A DNA stretch of 64,000 nt from a beta proteobacterium CB (GCA_000342265.1 CP004348.1:1550001-1614000); one strand, 5' to 3'; positions 17,489 to 26,195 are shown, numbered from the stretch's first letter. Notes: generated from the letters alone by a model not told the origin. Program-made: numbers and translations.

Positions 17489-17533
17489 TGGTGGGCACAC
17501 CAGGACTTGAACCTGGGACCAAAGGATTATGAG
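17489..17533 (-). repeat. tRNA-Ile(CAU) 3' fragment (attachment-site scar)
   Basis: On the minus strand it reads CTCATAATCCTTTGGTCCC, then the T arm CCAGG-TTCAAGT-CCTGG and an acceptor ending in CCA. This is the spliced, intron-free exon junction (CAT followed directly by AATCC). The bases 5' of it do not make an anticodon stem, so only the 3' half is present. It marks the left end of the 17.5-32.5 kb island. Confidence 0.8.
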
Positions 17534-17752
17534 AGTAGACATCCAAAGAAAACCACTAGGATTTCAAGAGGTTACAGCGCCTGTTTATCGGTGTGTAGCG
17601 TTTTGTGTAGTGGAATAACTCATCTTTTAAGAAATAGCCTTTCACTCTTCGGTTTTCAAAACCAAATGATTCTTGGAGCAACCATTTCACACTTCATTGC
17701 TCCAAGGTACTTTTGCTAACTGTTGGCGAGCGTTACTTAAAATAACGCTTGA

Positions 17753-17962
17753 CTAACCAATGACCGCTATCGACCTTGATTTCAACCCGTCGATGCAACA
17801 CGGTACTGCAACCATATTCGCAATTGGATTTGCTAAATCTTTAGCAACCCCAGCCGCTTTAACCGCAGAAATAGTCGTAGCAATATCGGCACCAACACCA
17901 GAAGCATATGCCTGCGATGCAAATACTAATAAAGCAAAAAAGGGAATAATAAATTTATGCAT
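17753..17962 (-). pseudogene. N-terminal fragment of the outer-membrane transporter at 21249
   Basis: The first 53 residues (signal peptide and start of the mature protein, up to PIANMVAVP) are identical to the protein at 21249-22070. The frame then runs into an IS30 end and stops. It arose with the 1172-bp duplication. Confidence 0.9.
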
Positions 17963-18094
17963 TACAGGGCGTGCTCATCAAAAGTAAATAAAGCAAGATC
18001 AATATGGATTCAGATGAATATACCGATTACTTACTTTGAAAACTTTCCACAACTTTCACTTTGAAGAACAAGCTTAGCAATACCTTAATAGTTG

Positions 18095-18694
18095 CTAACG
18101 CATCTCTTTTGCAATGTCCGCACTTACCTGCGCAAATGCTCTCCCTAGGGCGAATACCAAGGGATCAAATCCGCCGCCTATTACAGACTCGCGCACTAGA
18201 GATCGCCCCATAAACTCCTCAATACCAGGTTGGGCATTTTTTTCACCTAATTTAGCTGTTTTAGAAGCAGACTTGACCGTCCATAGGACATCCACCACCA
18301 CACCCTCTCCCAGCCTGCTTTCTATATTTTGAACATCAACTATGACCTGATAATCAAATTGGGTTTGTGTGCTTTCAGAAAAAGACCATACATTACTAGT
18401 TGAAAGATCTTGCGCTAGATTGGCCGCTATTGTTCTGCTTATCTGATTTTTAAAAGAGCCGGCCCAGCGCTGATATTCATATATCTTTGACTCGGAAGAG
18501 CCTGACTGCACTACTAATTGAGGTCGATCCATATCGCTTGGTACCGATACTGGACCAACCATCACGCGGGTAATATTGCGCATTTTATCTGCAGGCACCA
18601 GCGGTGTATTTAGGCTGTAGTAATTAGACGAAGGTGAACTAGCACACCCTGCAATGACCAGTAGCATCGCGACTAAAGCTAAGATTAATTTCAT
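18095..18694 (-). CDS. pqiC: PqiC-like membrane-integrity lipoprotein, second copy
   Basis: A 199-residue lipoprotein identical to that at 22203-22802. The signal peptide ends in VIAGCASS (lipobox with Cys16). The ABC_trans_aux/PqiC features include YYSLNTP, VMVGPVSVPSDMDRPQLV and YEYQRWAGSFKNQISR. It should sit in the periplasm on a membrane and dock to an MCE tunnel protein. Its own upstream pqiB copy is truncated, so expression depends on read-through or a fortuitous promoter. Confidence 0.85.
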   Translation of the reverse strand: MKLILALVAMLLVIAGCASSPSSNYYSLNTPLVPADKMRNITRVMVGPVSVPSDMDRPQLVVQSGSSESKIYEYQRWAGSFKNQISRTIAANLAQDLSTSNVWSFSESTQTQFDYQVIVDVQNIESRLGEGVVVDVLWTVKSASKTAKLGEKNAQPGIEEFMGRSLVRESVIGGGFDPLVFALGRAFAQVSADIAKEMR

Positions 18695-18973
18695 TATTTT
18701 GAGTCCGCCGCTGGTTTACCAAATATCAGAGATTGCGGTTGCTGATCAAGCATATCTGTCAGCGTTTTCATTGAACTTGCGGCTTTAGAGATTTCTCGCA
18801 ATGAATCACGCATATCCGTCTGTAACGGTGAATCACTTGCAGTAATTGAGGTGATATTTTTAAGGGCTTGATTTAGCTCGGGAATCACTTCCACATCAAG
18901 TTTTTTAAGCAGCGTATCTGTGTTTTTAACGACGCTTGCTAGAGACTGCTCAACGTTATCCAAAGCGCCGGGT
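18694..18973 (-). pseudogene. C-terminal fragment of PqiB/MCE protein
   Basis: The last 89 or so residues of the MCE protein at 22802-24376 (DNVEQSLASVVKNTDTLL to KPAADSK). The upstream part is replaced by a miniature-element end at 18973. A start codon is available by chance, but no MCE domain remains. Confidence 0.9.
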
Positions 18974-19031
18974 GGCCATGGTTGCTTAATTAACTCTACT
19001 TCTGAGAGCGGTGGTTAATGGGGGGATTACC
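18973..19031. mobile_element. Right part of a GGTAATC-type miniature element
   Basis: It matches the right two-thirds of the element at 8701-8791, from TGGCCATGG to GGGGGGATTACC. The left end is missing; the duplicated MCE fragment abuts it. Confidence 0.8.
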
Positions 19032-19074
19032 CATCGACGGGTTGAAATCAAGACCCATAACAGACGCTCAAAGA

Positions 19075-19097
19075 AAAACCACCCGAAGGTGGTTTTA
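19075..19097 (-). terminator. Intrinsic terminator of the amide hydrolase gene at 19117
   Basis: AAAACCACC and GGTGGTTTT form a stem with a CGAA loop, followed by T-rich DNA on the minus strand. Confidence 0.8.
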
Positions 19098-19116
19098 ACT
19101 AACTCATATGCTCGAT

Positions 19117-20250
19117 TTACTTATAAAACAAACCAAAAACATCGGCGCCTGCTTTATCAACATCGTAGCTTGAGACCGATTTCATCTGCTTAACATTTTT
19201 AAGCTTATTCATGTCAATCATAGCGAAATTCATCGCATTAATACTGCGAACAAAATACTGATTTCGATTTAGGTCACTCATCGTAGTCCAAAGTGTAACC
19301 TCGCTTGTAAACCCTTTACCACGAACCCCATCACCAGTACCCCCTGGTGCATCGACAGTCAAGTCGTATGGTCTATCAAAGTTATTCATGATGTGGGCAA
19401 GAGTGATCATCGCATCATCTGGCGTTTTCCCCTTACGCACATAATTTGCATAAAAGGCAGCCTTCACAAAACGACCCTGTGATGTTTGCGCAGATGGTAA
19501 TGCCGTCAGAGCAATTCCACTATCTTGAGTAGCTAACTTCAATTTACCCAATTGACCCGTATTTTTATCAACGTTTGTAAAGGTGTAATTACTGAGGTTT
19601 TGCAAATGCCATGGGAAATCAGGCCCATTAGTCATAACACCAACCGGGTTGTCATAGACATTCATTTTCCCATTTGAAATCTCAACCACTACATTGGCAC
19701 CCGATTTATCTACGATGCCGTAATGCATCGGAAATGGGTTAGGGCTGAACTCTTTTGCAACTGGCACCCAAAATGCTGTTTGGTTGCTTGCAATAGCCGC
19801 TTTCAATTCGGCAACACTCTTAAAACTACCTAGCACCCAAGATCCAAAATCAGTAATTGCTAAAAGCTTAGAGCTATCCTTGTCAACGGGAATTGCTGTG
19901 GTTGCACTGAACCAATTAACCTTCATGCTGAGGCCTTGATCGTTCATTCCATCGGCAAAAGTAACCTGTTTAGCAGTAGATATGACCTGAGCTGTCATAC
20001 CTAATATTGCATAATTTGTATTAAATGTTTTACCCTGACTACCAGTCGGGGTGAATGACTCAATTTTTGTGCCAGCAGGCATATAAGTCATCGCAGTTGG
20101 GACAATTGAACTAAATTCAAGTGTGCGGCCATGGTAAGCATTGCCATTGACATCAGTAATCATCAGAGATGTACAAGCAAAGGAGTTTCCAATCGCACTA
20201 AAAATAATTGCAACCGATATAAATATTATTCCAATATTTTTTTGTTTCAT
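19117..20250 (-). CDS. Secreted linear amide C-N hydrolase (choloylglycine hydrolase family)
   Basis: A 377-residue Ntn hydrolase. A signal peptide ends at NSFA, leaving Cys26 (FACTSLMITDVNGNAYHGRTLEF) as the N-terminal nucleophile, preceded by nothing else after cleavage. Further family features are NYAILGMT, MNDQGLSMKVNWF, MTNGPDFPWHLQNL (the Asn region) and AHIMNNFDRPYDL near the C-terminus. Family members cleave conjugated bile salts, penicillin V or acyl-homoserine lactones; the substrate here is unknown. Paralogues lie at 27113 and 28273. A half-matched AACTTTC box is found about 70 bp upstream. Confidence 0.88.
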   Translation of the reverse strand: MKQKNIGIIFISVAIIFSAIGNSFACTSLMITDVNGNAYHGRTLEFSSIVPTAMTYMPAGTKIESFTPTGSQGKTFNTNYAILGMTAQVISTAKQVTFADGMNDQGLSMKVNWFSATTAIPVDKDSSKLLAITDFGSWVLGSFKSVAELKAAIASNQTAFWVPVAKEFSPNPFPMHYGIVDKSGANVVVEISNGKMNVYDNPVGVMTNGPDFPWHLQNLSNYTFTNVDKNTGQLGKLKLATQDSGIALTALPSAQTSQGRFVKAAFYANYVRKGKTPDDAMITLAHIMNNFDRPYDLTVDAPGGTGDGVRGKGFTSEVTLWTTMSDLNRNQYFVRSINAMNFAMIDMNKLKNVKQMKSVSSYDVDKAGADVFGLFYK

Positions 20251-20319
20251 GCCATCTCCTTAGATTTAGTGAATTTGAATACTTTTATTTAAATTAAAAC
20301 TATGAATTACTTATATATA

Positions 20320-20340
20320 AAACTTTCAAAATCTTTTATA
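20320..20340 (-). promoter_or_regulatory. Degenerate direct-repeat box upstream of the amide hydrolase
   Basis: AAACTTTCAAAATCTTTTAT holds one good AACTTTC half-site and a weaker CTTTTA half-site 11 bp away, about 70 bp before the gene start. It resembles the stronger boxes at 22149, 29491 and 30310. Confidence 0.4.
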
Positions 20341-20352
20341 GCTCTAACAAAT

Positions 20353-21147
20353 TTAAAACTTTAAGGTTAGAGCCAATTGAGGGCCCTTCATAGTTGTTTT
20401 CATGAGCAAACCAGTTCCATGCATGTCGTAATAAAGCGCTCGGTATGATAGAGATACATCCAACAGACTATCAATTGATTTACCAACGCCAAACATGCCC
20501 TGCCAAGTCATGTTGGTTGTGCCGCCGCCACCACCAATATCTGCATAGAAAGGGATGTACCAAGAGGAATCTGCAATTCGGTAGCGACCCTTAAAACCAG
20601 CAATAGGATCAACTGTAGACATAGCACTACTTGAGCCCTCTTTCAAATTAGTGCCCAACAAATTGAGGCTTAAGGTAGCGGTTGTATAAACACCCCTAAC
20701 ACCCAGTAATCCATCTATATTAAGGTTAGCGCTATTGTGTAAATTATATAAAGCAGCACCGGATAAAATAGTTTGCTGAAGGGTTACTGAGTCCCCAATC
20801 CGCAAATTGCCCGATTTATCCTTTGCGGTAAATCCACCGTCATGCTGTAGTGTGGCAAAAAAGGTATCTGCCATCAGGCCCCATCTTCCTTTTCGGACCT
20901 CCCCCGCCATCATTGCACCGGATTTGAGATTACTTAAAACATTGCTACTTGAAATATCAGCAGTATTTACGGCATTGTTATTCATATTAAGAGTCGCCAT
21001 TATTCCCGGAGTCCAAACATATGGCGTTAATTCAAACTGCCAACTATTCGTTATTTTTGGAATAGGATTTGCATCAGACTCAGCATTGGCAGATGCCCCT
21101 AAAAATGCTAGTAAGCCAATAAAGATGGTTTTATAAAGTTGATGCAT
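20353..21147 (-). CDS. Outer-membrane beta-barrel protein of unknown function
   Basis: About 265 residues. A signal peptide MHQLYKTIFIGLLAFLGASA ending in ANA is followed by alternating aromatic strands (WQFELTPYVWTPGIMATLN, GRWGLMADTFFATL, WYIPFYADIGGGGGTTNMTWQ, VSLSYRALYYDMHG), and the last residue is Phe (ALTLKF), typical for barrel assembly. The start at 21147 is chosen for the signal peptide; an upstream start at 21195 is possible. It sits in the amide-hydrolase island and may be co-regulated. Confidence 0.7.
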   Translation of the reverse strand: MHQLYKTIFIGLLAFLGASANAESDANPIPKITNSWQFELTPYVWTPGIMATLNMNNNAVNTADISSSNVLSNLKSGAMMAGEVRKGRWGLMADTFFATLQHDGGFTAKDKSGNLRIGDSVTLQQTILSGAALYNLHNSANLNIDGLLGVRGVYTTATLSLNLLGTNLKEGSSSAMSTVDPIAGFKGRYRIADSSWYIPFYADIGGGGGTTNMTWQGMFGVGKSIDSLLDVSLSYRALYYDMHGTGLLMKTTMKGPQLALTLKF

Positions 21148-21248
21148 ATGTACTTTGTCGCTAGTCATAAAACATTTCAATAAGCTTTTGAGCACGCCTT
21201 AAACAATTGATCTGACTGCATTAAATGAATGGTAGGAATATAGGATTC

Positions 21249-22070
21249 TTAATTCGCAAAAATAAATGTGACAGTTGCCCTTGCACCCCAACCCTGTGGG
21301 CCACCAGGCACTGAGCTGACGTTGTACTTTGGTCCTATAGCCAAAGATATGGGTTGATCTCCCGCCATTACTAACTTTGAAACTGACGCGGTGAATTGAT
21401 TAGATGTTCTTCTAGCATCATAGTTAAAGCTTGATTCCGTATCGATACCAAAAGTCCAGTTATCCATAGTTCGATATGAAATAAATGGCTGGTAGTACAA
21501 GCTATTCACCGTGCCATAAGTTTTGCTACCACCAATTGCCCAAGATTGCACCATTAGTAAACCTAATGTCCAAGGTCCACCCTGTGTCAAACCAACCGCA
21601 CTGATACCTCCACCAGTTTGAGTAGATCCAAATTGCCCACTGCTACTGCTCGGAGCGATCAAATATGGGCCCACCCCCCAGATTAACGATGATGTTGGCT
21701 TAGGTGCATAGAACGTTTCCAGCTGTACATTTCCAACACCAGAACCACTAAACCCATTAACGTTGTTTTGCCACTCAGCAGTCACAATTGGTCTGACGAT
21801 AATGTTATCGCCACCAGATAAATTAATCGGAATCACTGGCTGAAAGGTAGCAGTCTGAATCGTACCGGCACTATTTAATCCAATGCCACGGTTATAGTTA
21901 TATTGAATAGGTACTGCAACCATATTCGCAATTGGATTTGCTAAATCTTTAGCAACCCCAGCCGCTTTAACCGCAGAAATAGTCGTAGCAATATCGGCAC
22001 CAACACCAGAAGCATATGCCTGCGATGCAAATACTAATAAAGCAAAAAAGGGAATAATAAATTTATGCAT
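21249..22070 (-). CDS. Outer-membrane transporter-like protein (MetA-pathway type barrel)
   Basis: A 273-residue protein with a signal peptide (MHKFIIPFFALLVFASQAYA). The barrel contains VPIQYNYNRGIGLNSAG, PVIPINLSGGDNIIVRP, LIWGVGPYLIAPSSSS and YYQPFISYRTMDNWTFG, and ends in FIFAN. It is paralogous to the protein at 26196-27008, with which it shares this order of motifs. The substrate is unknown. A strong AACTTTC direct repeat lies about 80 bp upstream. Confidence 0.75.
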   Translation of the reverse strand: MHKFIIPFFALLVFASQAYASGVGADIATTISAVKAAGVAKDLANPIANMVAVPIQYNYNRGIGLNSAGTIQTATFQPVIPINLSGGDNIIVRPIVTAEWQNNVNGFSGSGVGNVQLETFYAPKPTSSLIWGVGPYLIAPSSSSGQFGSTQTGGGISAVGLTQGGPWTLGLLMVQSWAIGGSKTYGTVNSLYYQPFISYRTMDNWTFGIDTESSFNYDARRTSNQFTASVSKLVMAGDQPISLAIGPKYNVSSVPGGPQGWGARATVTFIFAN

Positions 22071-22148
22071 TACAGGGCGTGCTCATCAAAAGTAAATAAA
22101 GCAAGATCAATATGGATTCAGATGAATATACCGATTACTTACTTTGAA

Positions 22149-22168
22149 AACTTTCCACAACTTTCACT
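22149..22168 (-). promoter_or_regulatory. Direct-repeat box (AACTTTC-N4-AACTTTC) before the transporter gene
   Basis: AACTTTCCACAACTTTCAC has two AACTTTC half-sites at an 11-bp period, the geometry of an OmpR/PhoB-type response-regulator site. The duplicated copy is at 18041-18060. Confidence 0.6.
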
Positions 22169-22202
22169 TTGAAGAACAAGCTTAGCAATACCTTAATAGT
22201 TG

Positions 22203-22802
22203 CTAACGCATCTCTTTTGCAATGTCCGCACTTACCTGCGCAAATGCTCTCCCTAGGGCGAATACCAAGGGATCAAATCCGCCGCCTATTACAGACTCGC
22301 GCACTAGAGATCGCCCCATAAACTCCTCAATACCAGGTTGGGCATTTTTTTCACCTAATTTAGCTGTTTTAGAAGCAGACTTGACCGTCCATAGGACATC
22401 CACCACCACACCCTCTCCCAGCCTGCTTTCTATATTTTGAACATCAACTATGACCTGATAATCAAATTGGGTTTGTGTGCTTTCAGAAAAAGACCATACA
22501 TTACTAGTTGAAAGATCTTGCGCTAGATTGGCCGCTATTGTTCTGCTTATCTGATTTTTAAAAGAGCCGGCCCAGCGCTGATATTCATATATCTTTGACT
22601 CGGAAGAGCCTGACTGCACTACTAATTGAGGTCGATCCATATCGCTTGGTACCGATACTGGACCAACCATCACGCGGGTAATATTGCGCATTTTATCTGC
22701 AGGCACCAGCGGTGTATTTAGGCTGTAGTAATTAGACGAAGGTGAACTAGCACACCCTGCAATGACCAGTAGCATCGCGACTAAAGCTAAGATTAATTTC
22801 AT
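22203..22802 (-). CDS. pqiC: PqiC-like membrane-integrity lipoprotein
   Basis: A 199-residue lipoprotein with a lipobox Cys at position 16 in VIAGCASS. It follows the MCE-domain gene with a one-base overlap of stop and start, matching the pqiABC layout. PqiC forms a ring that joins the PqiB needle to the outer membrane in lipid transport. An identical copy is at 18095. Confidence 0.9.
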   Translation of the reverse strand: MKLILALVAMLLVIAGCASSPSSNYYSLNTPLVPADKMRNITRVMVGPVSVPSDMDRPQLVVQSGSSESKIYEYQRWAGSFKNQISRTIAANLAQDLSTSNVWSFSESTQTQFDYQVIVDVQNIESRLGEGVVVDVLWTVKSASKTAKLGEKNAQPGIEEFMGRSLVRESVIGGGFDPLVFALGRAFAQVSADIAKEMR

Positions 22803-24376
22803 TATTTTGAGTCCGCCGCTGGTTTACCAAATATCAGAGATTGCGGTTGCTGATCAAGCATATCTGTCAGCGTTTTCATTGAACTTGCGGCTTTAGAGAT
22901 TTCTCGCAATGAATCACGCATATCCGTCTGTAACGGTGAATCACTTGCAGTAATTGAGGTGATATTTTTAAGGGCTTGATTTAGCTCGGGAATCACTTCC
23001 ACATCAAGTTTTTTAAGCAGCGTATCTGTGTTTTTAACGACGCTTGCTAGAGACTGCTCAACGTTATCCAAAGCGCCGGGTACTGCTCGCATTTCAAGGG
23101 GAGTCTTTGAAATATCAAAAACATACTTTGGAGCATCTGGGAATATATCGACTCCAATATATTGTTGCCCAGTGATTAAGCTACCCATACGCAATTGAGC
23201 ACGCAGTCCTTTATCAATAAAAGTCTTGATGCGCTTTAACTGCTCAGATCGCGTCTTGGGAAATGGAATAACTTGTTCGTTTACCATTGAGCGAGCTTGG
23301 AGACGCTCTGGATATAAATAAAATTCTACAGGCTGCACAATTTCAAAAGTTTTTGGATCGAGTGCTAAACCAATACTAGCAACTTCGCCCACACTAACTC
23401 CACGAAACTCGACAGGAGCGCCAATAGCTAGCCCTTTGACGGATTGCTTGAAATTCACGACATAACGCTCGGCCACCGAATCTGGTTGCTTCATGGCTAA
23501 AGTACGATTTAGAAATAGTGGAAATACACTATCTGCATGAGCACGTTCTGATAAGGAGCTACTAATGCCAGCATCTGCGCCAGAAGATTTATCCGCCTGA
23601 ATTTGGGGCGCCTCAAAAGCAATTCCACCAGCAATCATAGCAACCATGGATTCTGTTTGAACTTGAAGACCATTAGCCCCTAGCATCACATCAATTCCAC
23701 TTGCATTCCAAAAACGGGTATTCATAGTGACATATTGATCGTAAGGCGCATGGATGAATACTTTAATCAATATGTCCTTACCATTTTTATCAAGCTCGTA
23801 AGCAATAACCTCGCCAACCGTCAGTCGTCGGAAGTAGACTTGTGTCCCAACATCATGTGAACCAAGTGTCGGCGCTTTTAAAATAAATTCTCTGCCCGGT
23901 ACATCTGCTGTCAAAATAGGTGGCACCTCAAGAGCAGTAAAACTATCGCGTCTTTCTGAAGAGCGCCCTGGGTCAGCAGCAATGAATGGTCCGCTTAAAA
24001 GGGTACTCAATCCGGAAACACCGCTAGTAGTAATACGTGGGCGAACAATCCAAAAACGAGTATCAGCCTTAGCAAAATCAACCGCATCTTTATCCAGCTG
24101 AATGGTGGCAACAACCTGCCGATGATCTTTGGATAGTGTTACTCTCTTAACTAGGCCTATATTGACCCCCTTGTATTGAACAAAGGTTTTTTCAGCCAAA
24201 AGTCCATCTCCAGATTTAAATGAAACTGTAATAGTTGGACCACGATCTACTACAGCCTTATAAGCAAGGCTGAGGCCAACCAAAACGGCGATTATGGGAA
24301 TAATCCATATCACCTGTGGAGCCCAACGTCTCCTGGCCTGGACGACTACCGATGGAAGTTTGTTTAAATCAAGCAT
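22802..24376 (-). CDS. pqiB: PqiB-like MCE-domain intermembrane lipid transport protein
   Basis: A 524-residue protein. One N-terminal membrane helix (VIWIIPIIAVLVGLSLAY) precedes repeated MCE/MlaD domains: GPTITVSFKSGDGLLAEKTF with VQYKGVNIGLVKRV, then KAPTLGSHDVGTQVYFRR with VGEVIAYEL, and a third with GLAIGAPVEFRGVSVGEV. A C-terminal helical coiled region follows (NVEQSLASVVKNTDTLLKKL). Three MCE domains fit PqiB, which builds a periplasmic tunnel. It overlaps the pqiA half downstream of it in coordinate and the pqiC gene, so the genes are translationally coupled. Confidence 0.9.
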   Translation of the reverse strand: MLDLNKLPSVVVQARRRWAPQVIWIIPIIAVLVGLSLAYKAVVDRGPTITVSFKSGDGLLAEKTFVQYKGVNIGLVKRVTLSKDHRQVVATIQLDKDAVDFAKADTRFWIVRPRITTSGVSGLSTLLSGPFIAADPGRSSERRDSFTALEVPPILTADVPGREFILKAPTLGSHDVGTQVYFRRLTVGEVIAYELDKNGKDILIKVFIHAPYDQYVTMNTRFWNASGIDVMLGANGLQVQTESMVAMIAGGIAFEAPQIQADKSSGADAGISSSLSERAHADSVFPLFLNRTLAMKQPDSVAERYVVNFKQSVKGLAIGAPVEFRGVSVGEVASIGLALDPKTFEIVQPVEFYLYPERLQARSMVNEQVIPFPKTRSEQLKRIKTFIDKGLRAQLRMGSLITGQQYIGVDIFPDAPKYVFDISKTPLEMRAVPGALDNVEQSLASVVKNTDTLLKKLDVEVIPELNQALKNITSITASDSPLQTDMRDSLREISKAASSMKTLTDMLDQQPQSLIFGKPAADSK

Positions 24377-25037
24377 GAAATGCCTCAGCTAATTGTTTAC
24401 TGTTTATTGAAGAATTTGCAGCATCCCATATCAAGCGCGGGTCAAAACTTCTAGCTGCAAAAATCGTCAGAATGACAACAGTTGCAAATGCAATAGCTCC
24501 AATACCTGCGCGAATAGACATCAGATTGCCAAACTGGACGAGAGCAGTGAGCATTGTTGCAACATAAACATCGATCATTGACCATCTGCCAATCATTTCA
24601 ATAATTCGGTACAAACGCGCTCGAAACTCGGGCTTCCAAGTGGAGTGGCGTTGCACAGAAATTAATAAAAAGGTGAGGCTAAATAATTTTGCAAAAGGAA
24701 TCAAAATGCTGGCGCAAAAGAGAATAATGGCAAGAATTTGTGAATTTGATTTCCACAGAAAAACGACGCCACCAAAAATAGTGTCATTTTCTGCGCCAAA
24801 TAGAGAACCGGTATCCATTACTGGCATCAAGTTGGCTGGAATAATCAGAACATAAGCAGCAATGACTAAAGCCCAAGTTCGATTAATGCTGTTTGATTTC
24901 CGAAATTGCATAGGTGAATTGCATCTTGGACATCTTAAGGTTTCATCTTTGAAATCGGCCTGTTGGGCTAAACCACATGCATCGCATGCAACAATATTTT
25001 GGGAAGAGGCTGTTTTCACAATCTTTCCCTTCCGCAC
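24369..25037 (-). CDS. pqiA: PqiA-like inner-membrane protein, second half-protein
   Basis: A 222-residue protein. An N-terminal zinc-ribbon-like motif (CDACGLAQQ ... CPRCNSPM) precedes four membrane helices (TWALVIAAYVLIIPANLMP, ILAIILFCASILIPFAKLF, MIDVYVATMLTALVQF, AIAFATVVILTIFAARSFDPR). E. coli PqiA carries two such halves in one chain; here they are separate genes that overlap by about 20 bp. It partners PqiB at the inner membrane. Confidence 0.85.
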   Translation of the reverse strand: MRKGKIVKTASSQNIVACDACGLAQQADFKDETLRCPRCNSPMQFRKSNSINRTWALVIAAYVLIIPANLMPVMDTGSLFGAENDTIFGGVVFLWKSNSQILAIILFCASILIPFAKLFSLTFLLISVQRHSTWKPEFRARLYRIIEMIGRWSMIDVYVATMLTALVQFGNLMSIRAGIGAIAFATVVILTIFAARSFDPRLIWDAANSSINSKQLAEAFHA

Positions 25038-25642
25038 CTAATTACTTGCACTCTTGCCCAAAATTCATGTGGATCAAAGTTTGCAGCTGCAGCAGTAACC
25101 GAAATCATTAACAGCACAAAAGAGCCCAAACCAATATCTGGCGATACTGAGGCAAATGCGTTGAGTTTGGTTATGGTTACCAATAATCCCATAATAAATA
25201 CCTCAACCATAGCCCATGGCTTTACGAGATATATCAATCTATAAGCCACTGACAGACCATACGGCAATCGATCTAGATATAGGGGTAACAACAAATACAC
25301 CAATCCAATAATTTCTAAGCCAGGCATTACAAAAGTTGTCATGAACACTAATATGGCAATACTTGGTATCCCATCATTTATCAACCTAATGGCGGCATCT
25401 ATTAGGGTTGTGGAGTTTTGTAAACCATCAGAGCTGATTGTGACAATTGGGAAAGCATTTGATATCAGAAACAGGGCTACAGAGGTTATAGAAAAAATCA
25501 GGCTAAGTCGAAGTCCGTCAGGCTGGGATTGATACAAAACATTTGCGCAACGAATACAAACTGCCTTATTGCCAGGTAGAATTTCAGAGCCCTTCAGCAA
25601 AAGGTCACATTGATTGCAAACAACGATTGAGCTATCCGACAT
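25016..25642 (-). CDS. pqiA: PqiA-like inner-membrane protein, first half-protein
   Basis: About 208 residues with the same layout as its neighbour: CNQCDLLLKG ... CIRCANVLYQ zinc ribbon, then helices beginning LIFSITSVALFLISNAFPIV, the GLEIIGLVYLLLPLYLDRLP segment and MVEVFIMGLLVTITKL. The ATG at 25642 is preferred over a TTG at 25681 because the zinc ribbon follows it closely. It leads the pqi operon. Confidence 0.85.
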   Translation of the reverse strand: MSDSSIVVCNQCDLLLKGSEILPGNKAVCIRCANVLYQSQPDGLRLSLIFSITSVALFLISNAFPIVTISSDGLQNSTTLIDAAIRLINDGIPSIAILVFMTTFVMPGLEIIGLVYLLLPLYLDRLPYGLSVAYRLIYLVKPWAMVEVFIMGLLVTITKLNAFASVSPDIGLGSFVLLMISVTAAAANFDPHEFWARVQVIRCGRERL

Positions 25643-25684
25643 TGCTGTCCAATAGAAGTATGCGAAAAAGGATAGATTCAATAT

Positions 25685-26182
25685 TCATTTTAGTTTCTTT
25701 GACTCAAGAAAATATCCAAGCATTGAATACAATCCAGAGCCTGAGATTGAAAAAGCAAATAATCCCGTGAAAGAAATCAATGTAGATAGGCTTTGCCAAT
25801 TTTGCCCTGGACTGTAATTGGATCCTATCGTTGTATACATTCCACTCACGTAATGAAATGTAGTTATTGGATCAGGAAAGACTTTAAAGGCCTCTAAAAC
25901 CAACGTGAGAACAAAAATATCATTAACGTGAGAAGTGATTACCAGCAATATCATCACTAGATAGGCAAAAAGACTTGCGGACACGTTCTTTCCAACTTTT
26001 GTATCTATAGCAAATCGTTTAAATATGCGAGTAAGAATAAAGATATAAAGACCATGGAGGGTCAATATCAAAATAACATCGATAGCAATTAGCTGAATAT
26101 TATCAGTAAAAATATGATTTAAATAGAAGGATGCCAGTCCGAATGGATTGGGAATTGATCCGATATGGTTAAACCAGTTCAT
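25685..26182 (-). CDS. Small membrane protein with ion-channel-like pore region
   Basis: A 165-residue protein with about four hydrophobic segments: LIAIDVILILTLHGLYIFIL, ASLFAYLVMILLVITSHV, LTLVLEAFKVF, and a last one with ISFTGLFAFSISGSGLYSML. Just before the last helix, YVSGMYTTIGSNYSP resembles the selectivity-filter loop of ion-channel-family proteins (TTIG). It is encoded immediately upstream of the pqi operon and downstream of a barrel gene. A channel role is a guess from that loop. Confidence 0.5.
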   Translation of the reverse strand: MNWFNHIGSIPNPFGLASFYLNHIFTDNIQLIAIDVILILTLHGLYIFILTRIFKRFAIDTKVGKNVSASLFAYLVMILLVITSHVNDIFVLTLVLEAFKVFPDPITTFHYVSGMYTTIGSNYSPGQNWQSLSTLISFTGLFAFSISGSGLYSMLGYFLESKKLK

Positions 26183-26195
26183 TGGAATTAAATCG

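Larger units (their letters stand above)
17278..17752. other. Gene-free stretch with tRNA fragment and conserved island end
   Basis: Contents from left: AT-rich DNA; a hairpin followed by a T run when read on the minus strand (17457-17480); the tRNA-Ile 3' fragment; a block resembling 10622-10800 including the hairpin CTTGGAGCAA/TTGCTCCAAG (17672-17706); and a second palindrome AGCGTTACTT/AATAACGCTT (17729-17750). No coding region is convincing. Confidence 0.6.
17802..18973. repeat. 1172-bp duplicate of 21910-23081
   Basis: The block matches 21910-23081 with no difference that I found by eye. It contains the start of the transporter gene, its promoter, all of pqiC and the end of the MlaD/PqiB gene. 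Both edges coincide with mobile-element ends. Confidence 0.9.
17771..19056. mobile_element. IS30 ends bracketing a captured chromosomal block
   Basis: The left 17771-17801 and right 19032-19056 carry inverted IS30 terminal repeats (CTTGATTTCAACCCGTCG inward on the left and its complement on the right), identical to those of the mini-IS30 at 43357-43510. Between them lies no transposase. Instead there is a 1172-bp copy of 21910-23081 and the right 59 bp of a GGTAATC-type miniature element (18973-19031). It could be a composite mobile unit or a mis-joined assembly. Confidence 0.6.
21910..23081. repeat. Source copy of the 1172-bp duplication
   Basis: This copy lies in an intact operon and matches 17802-18973. 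Confidence 0.9.
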
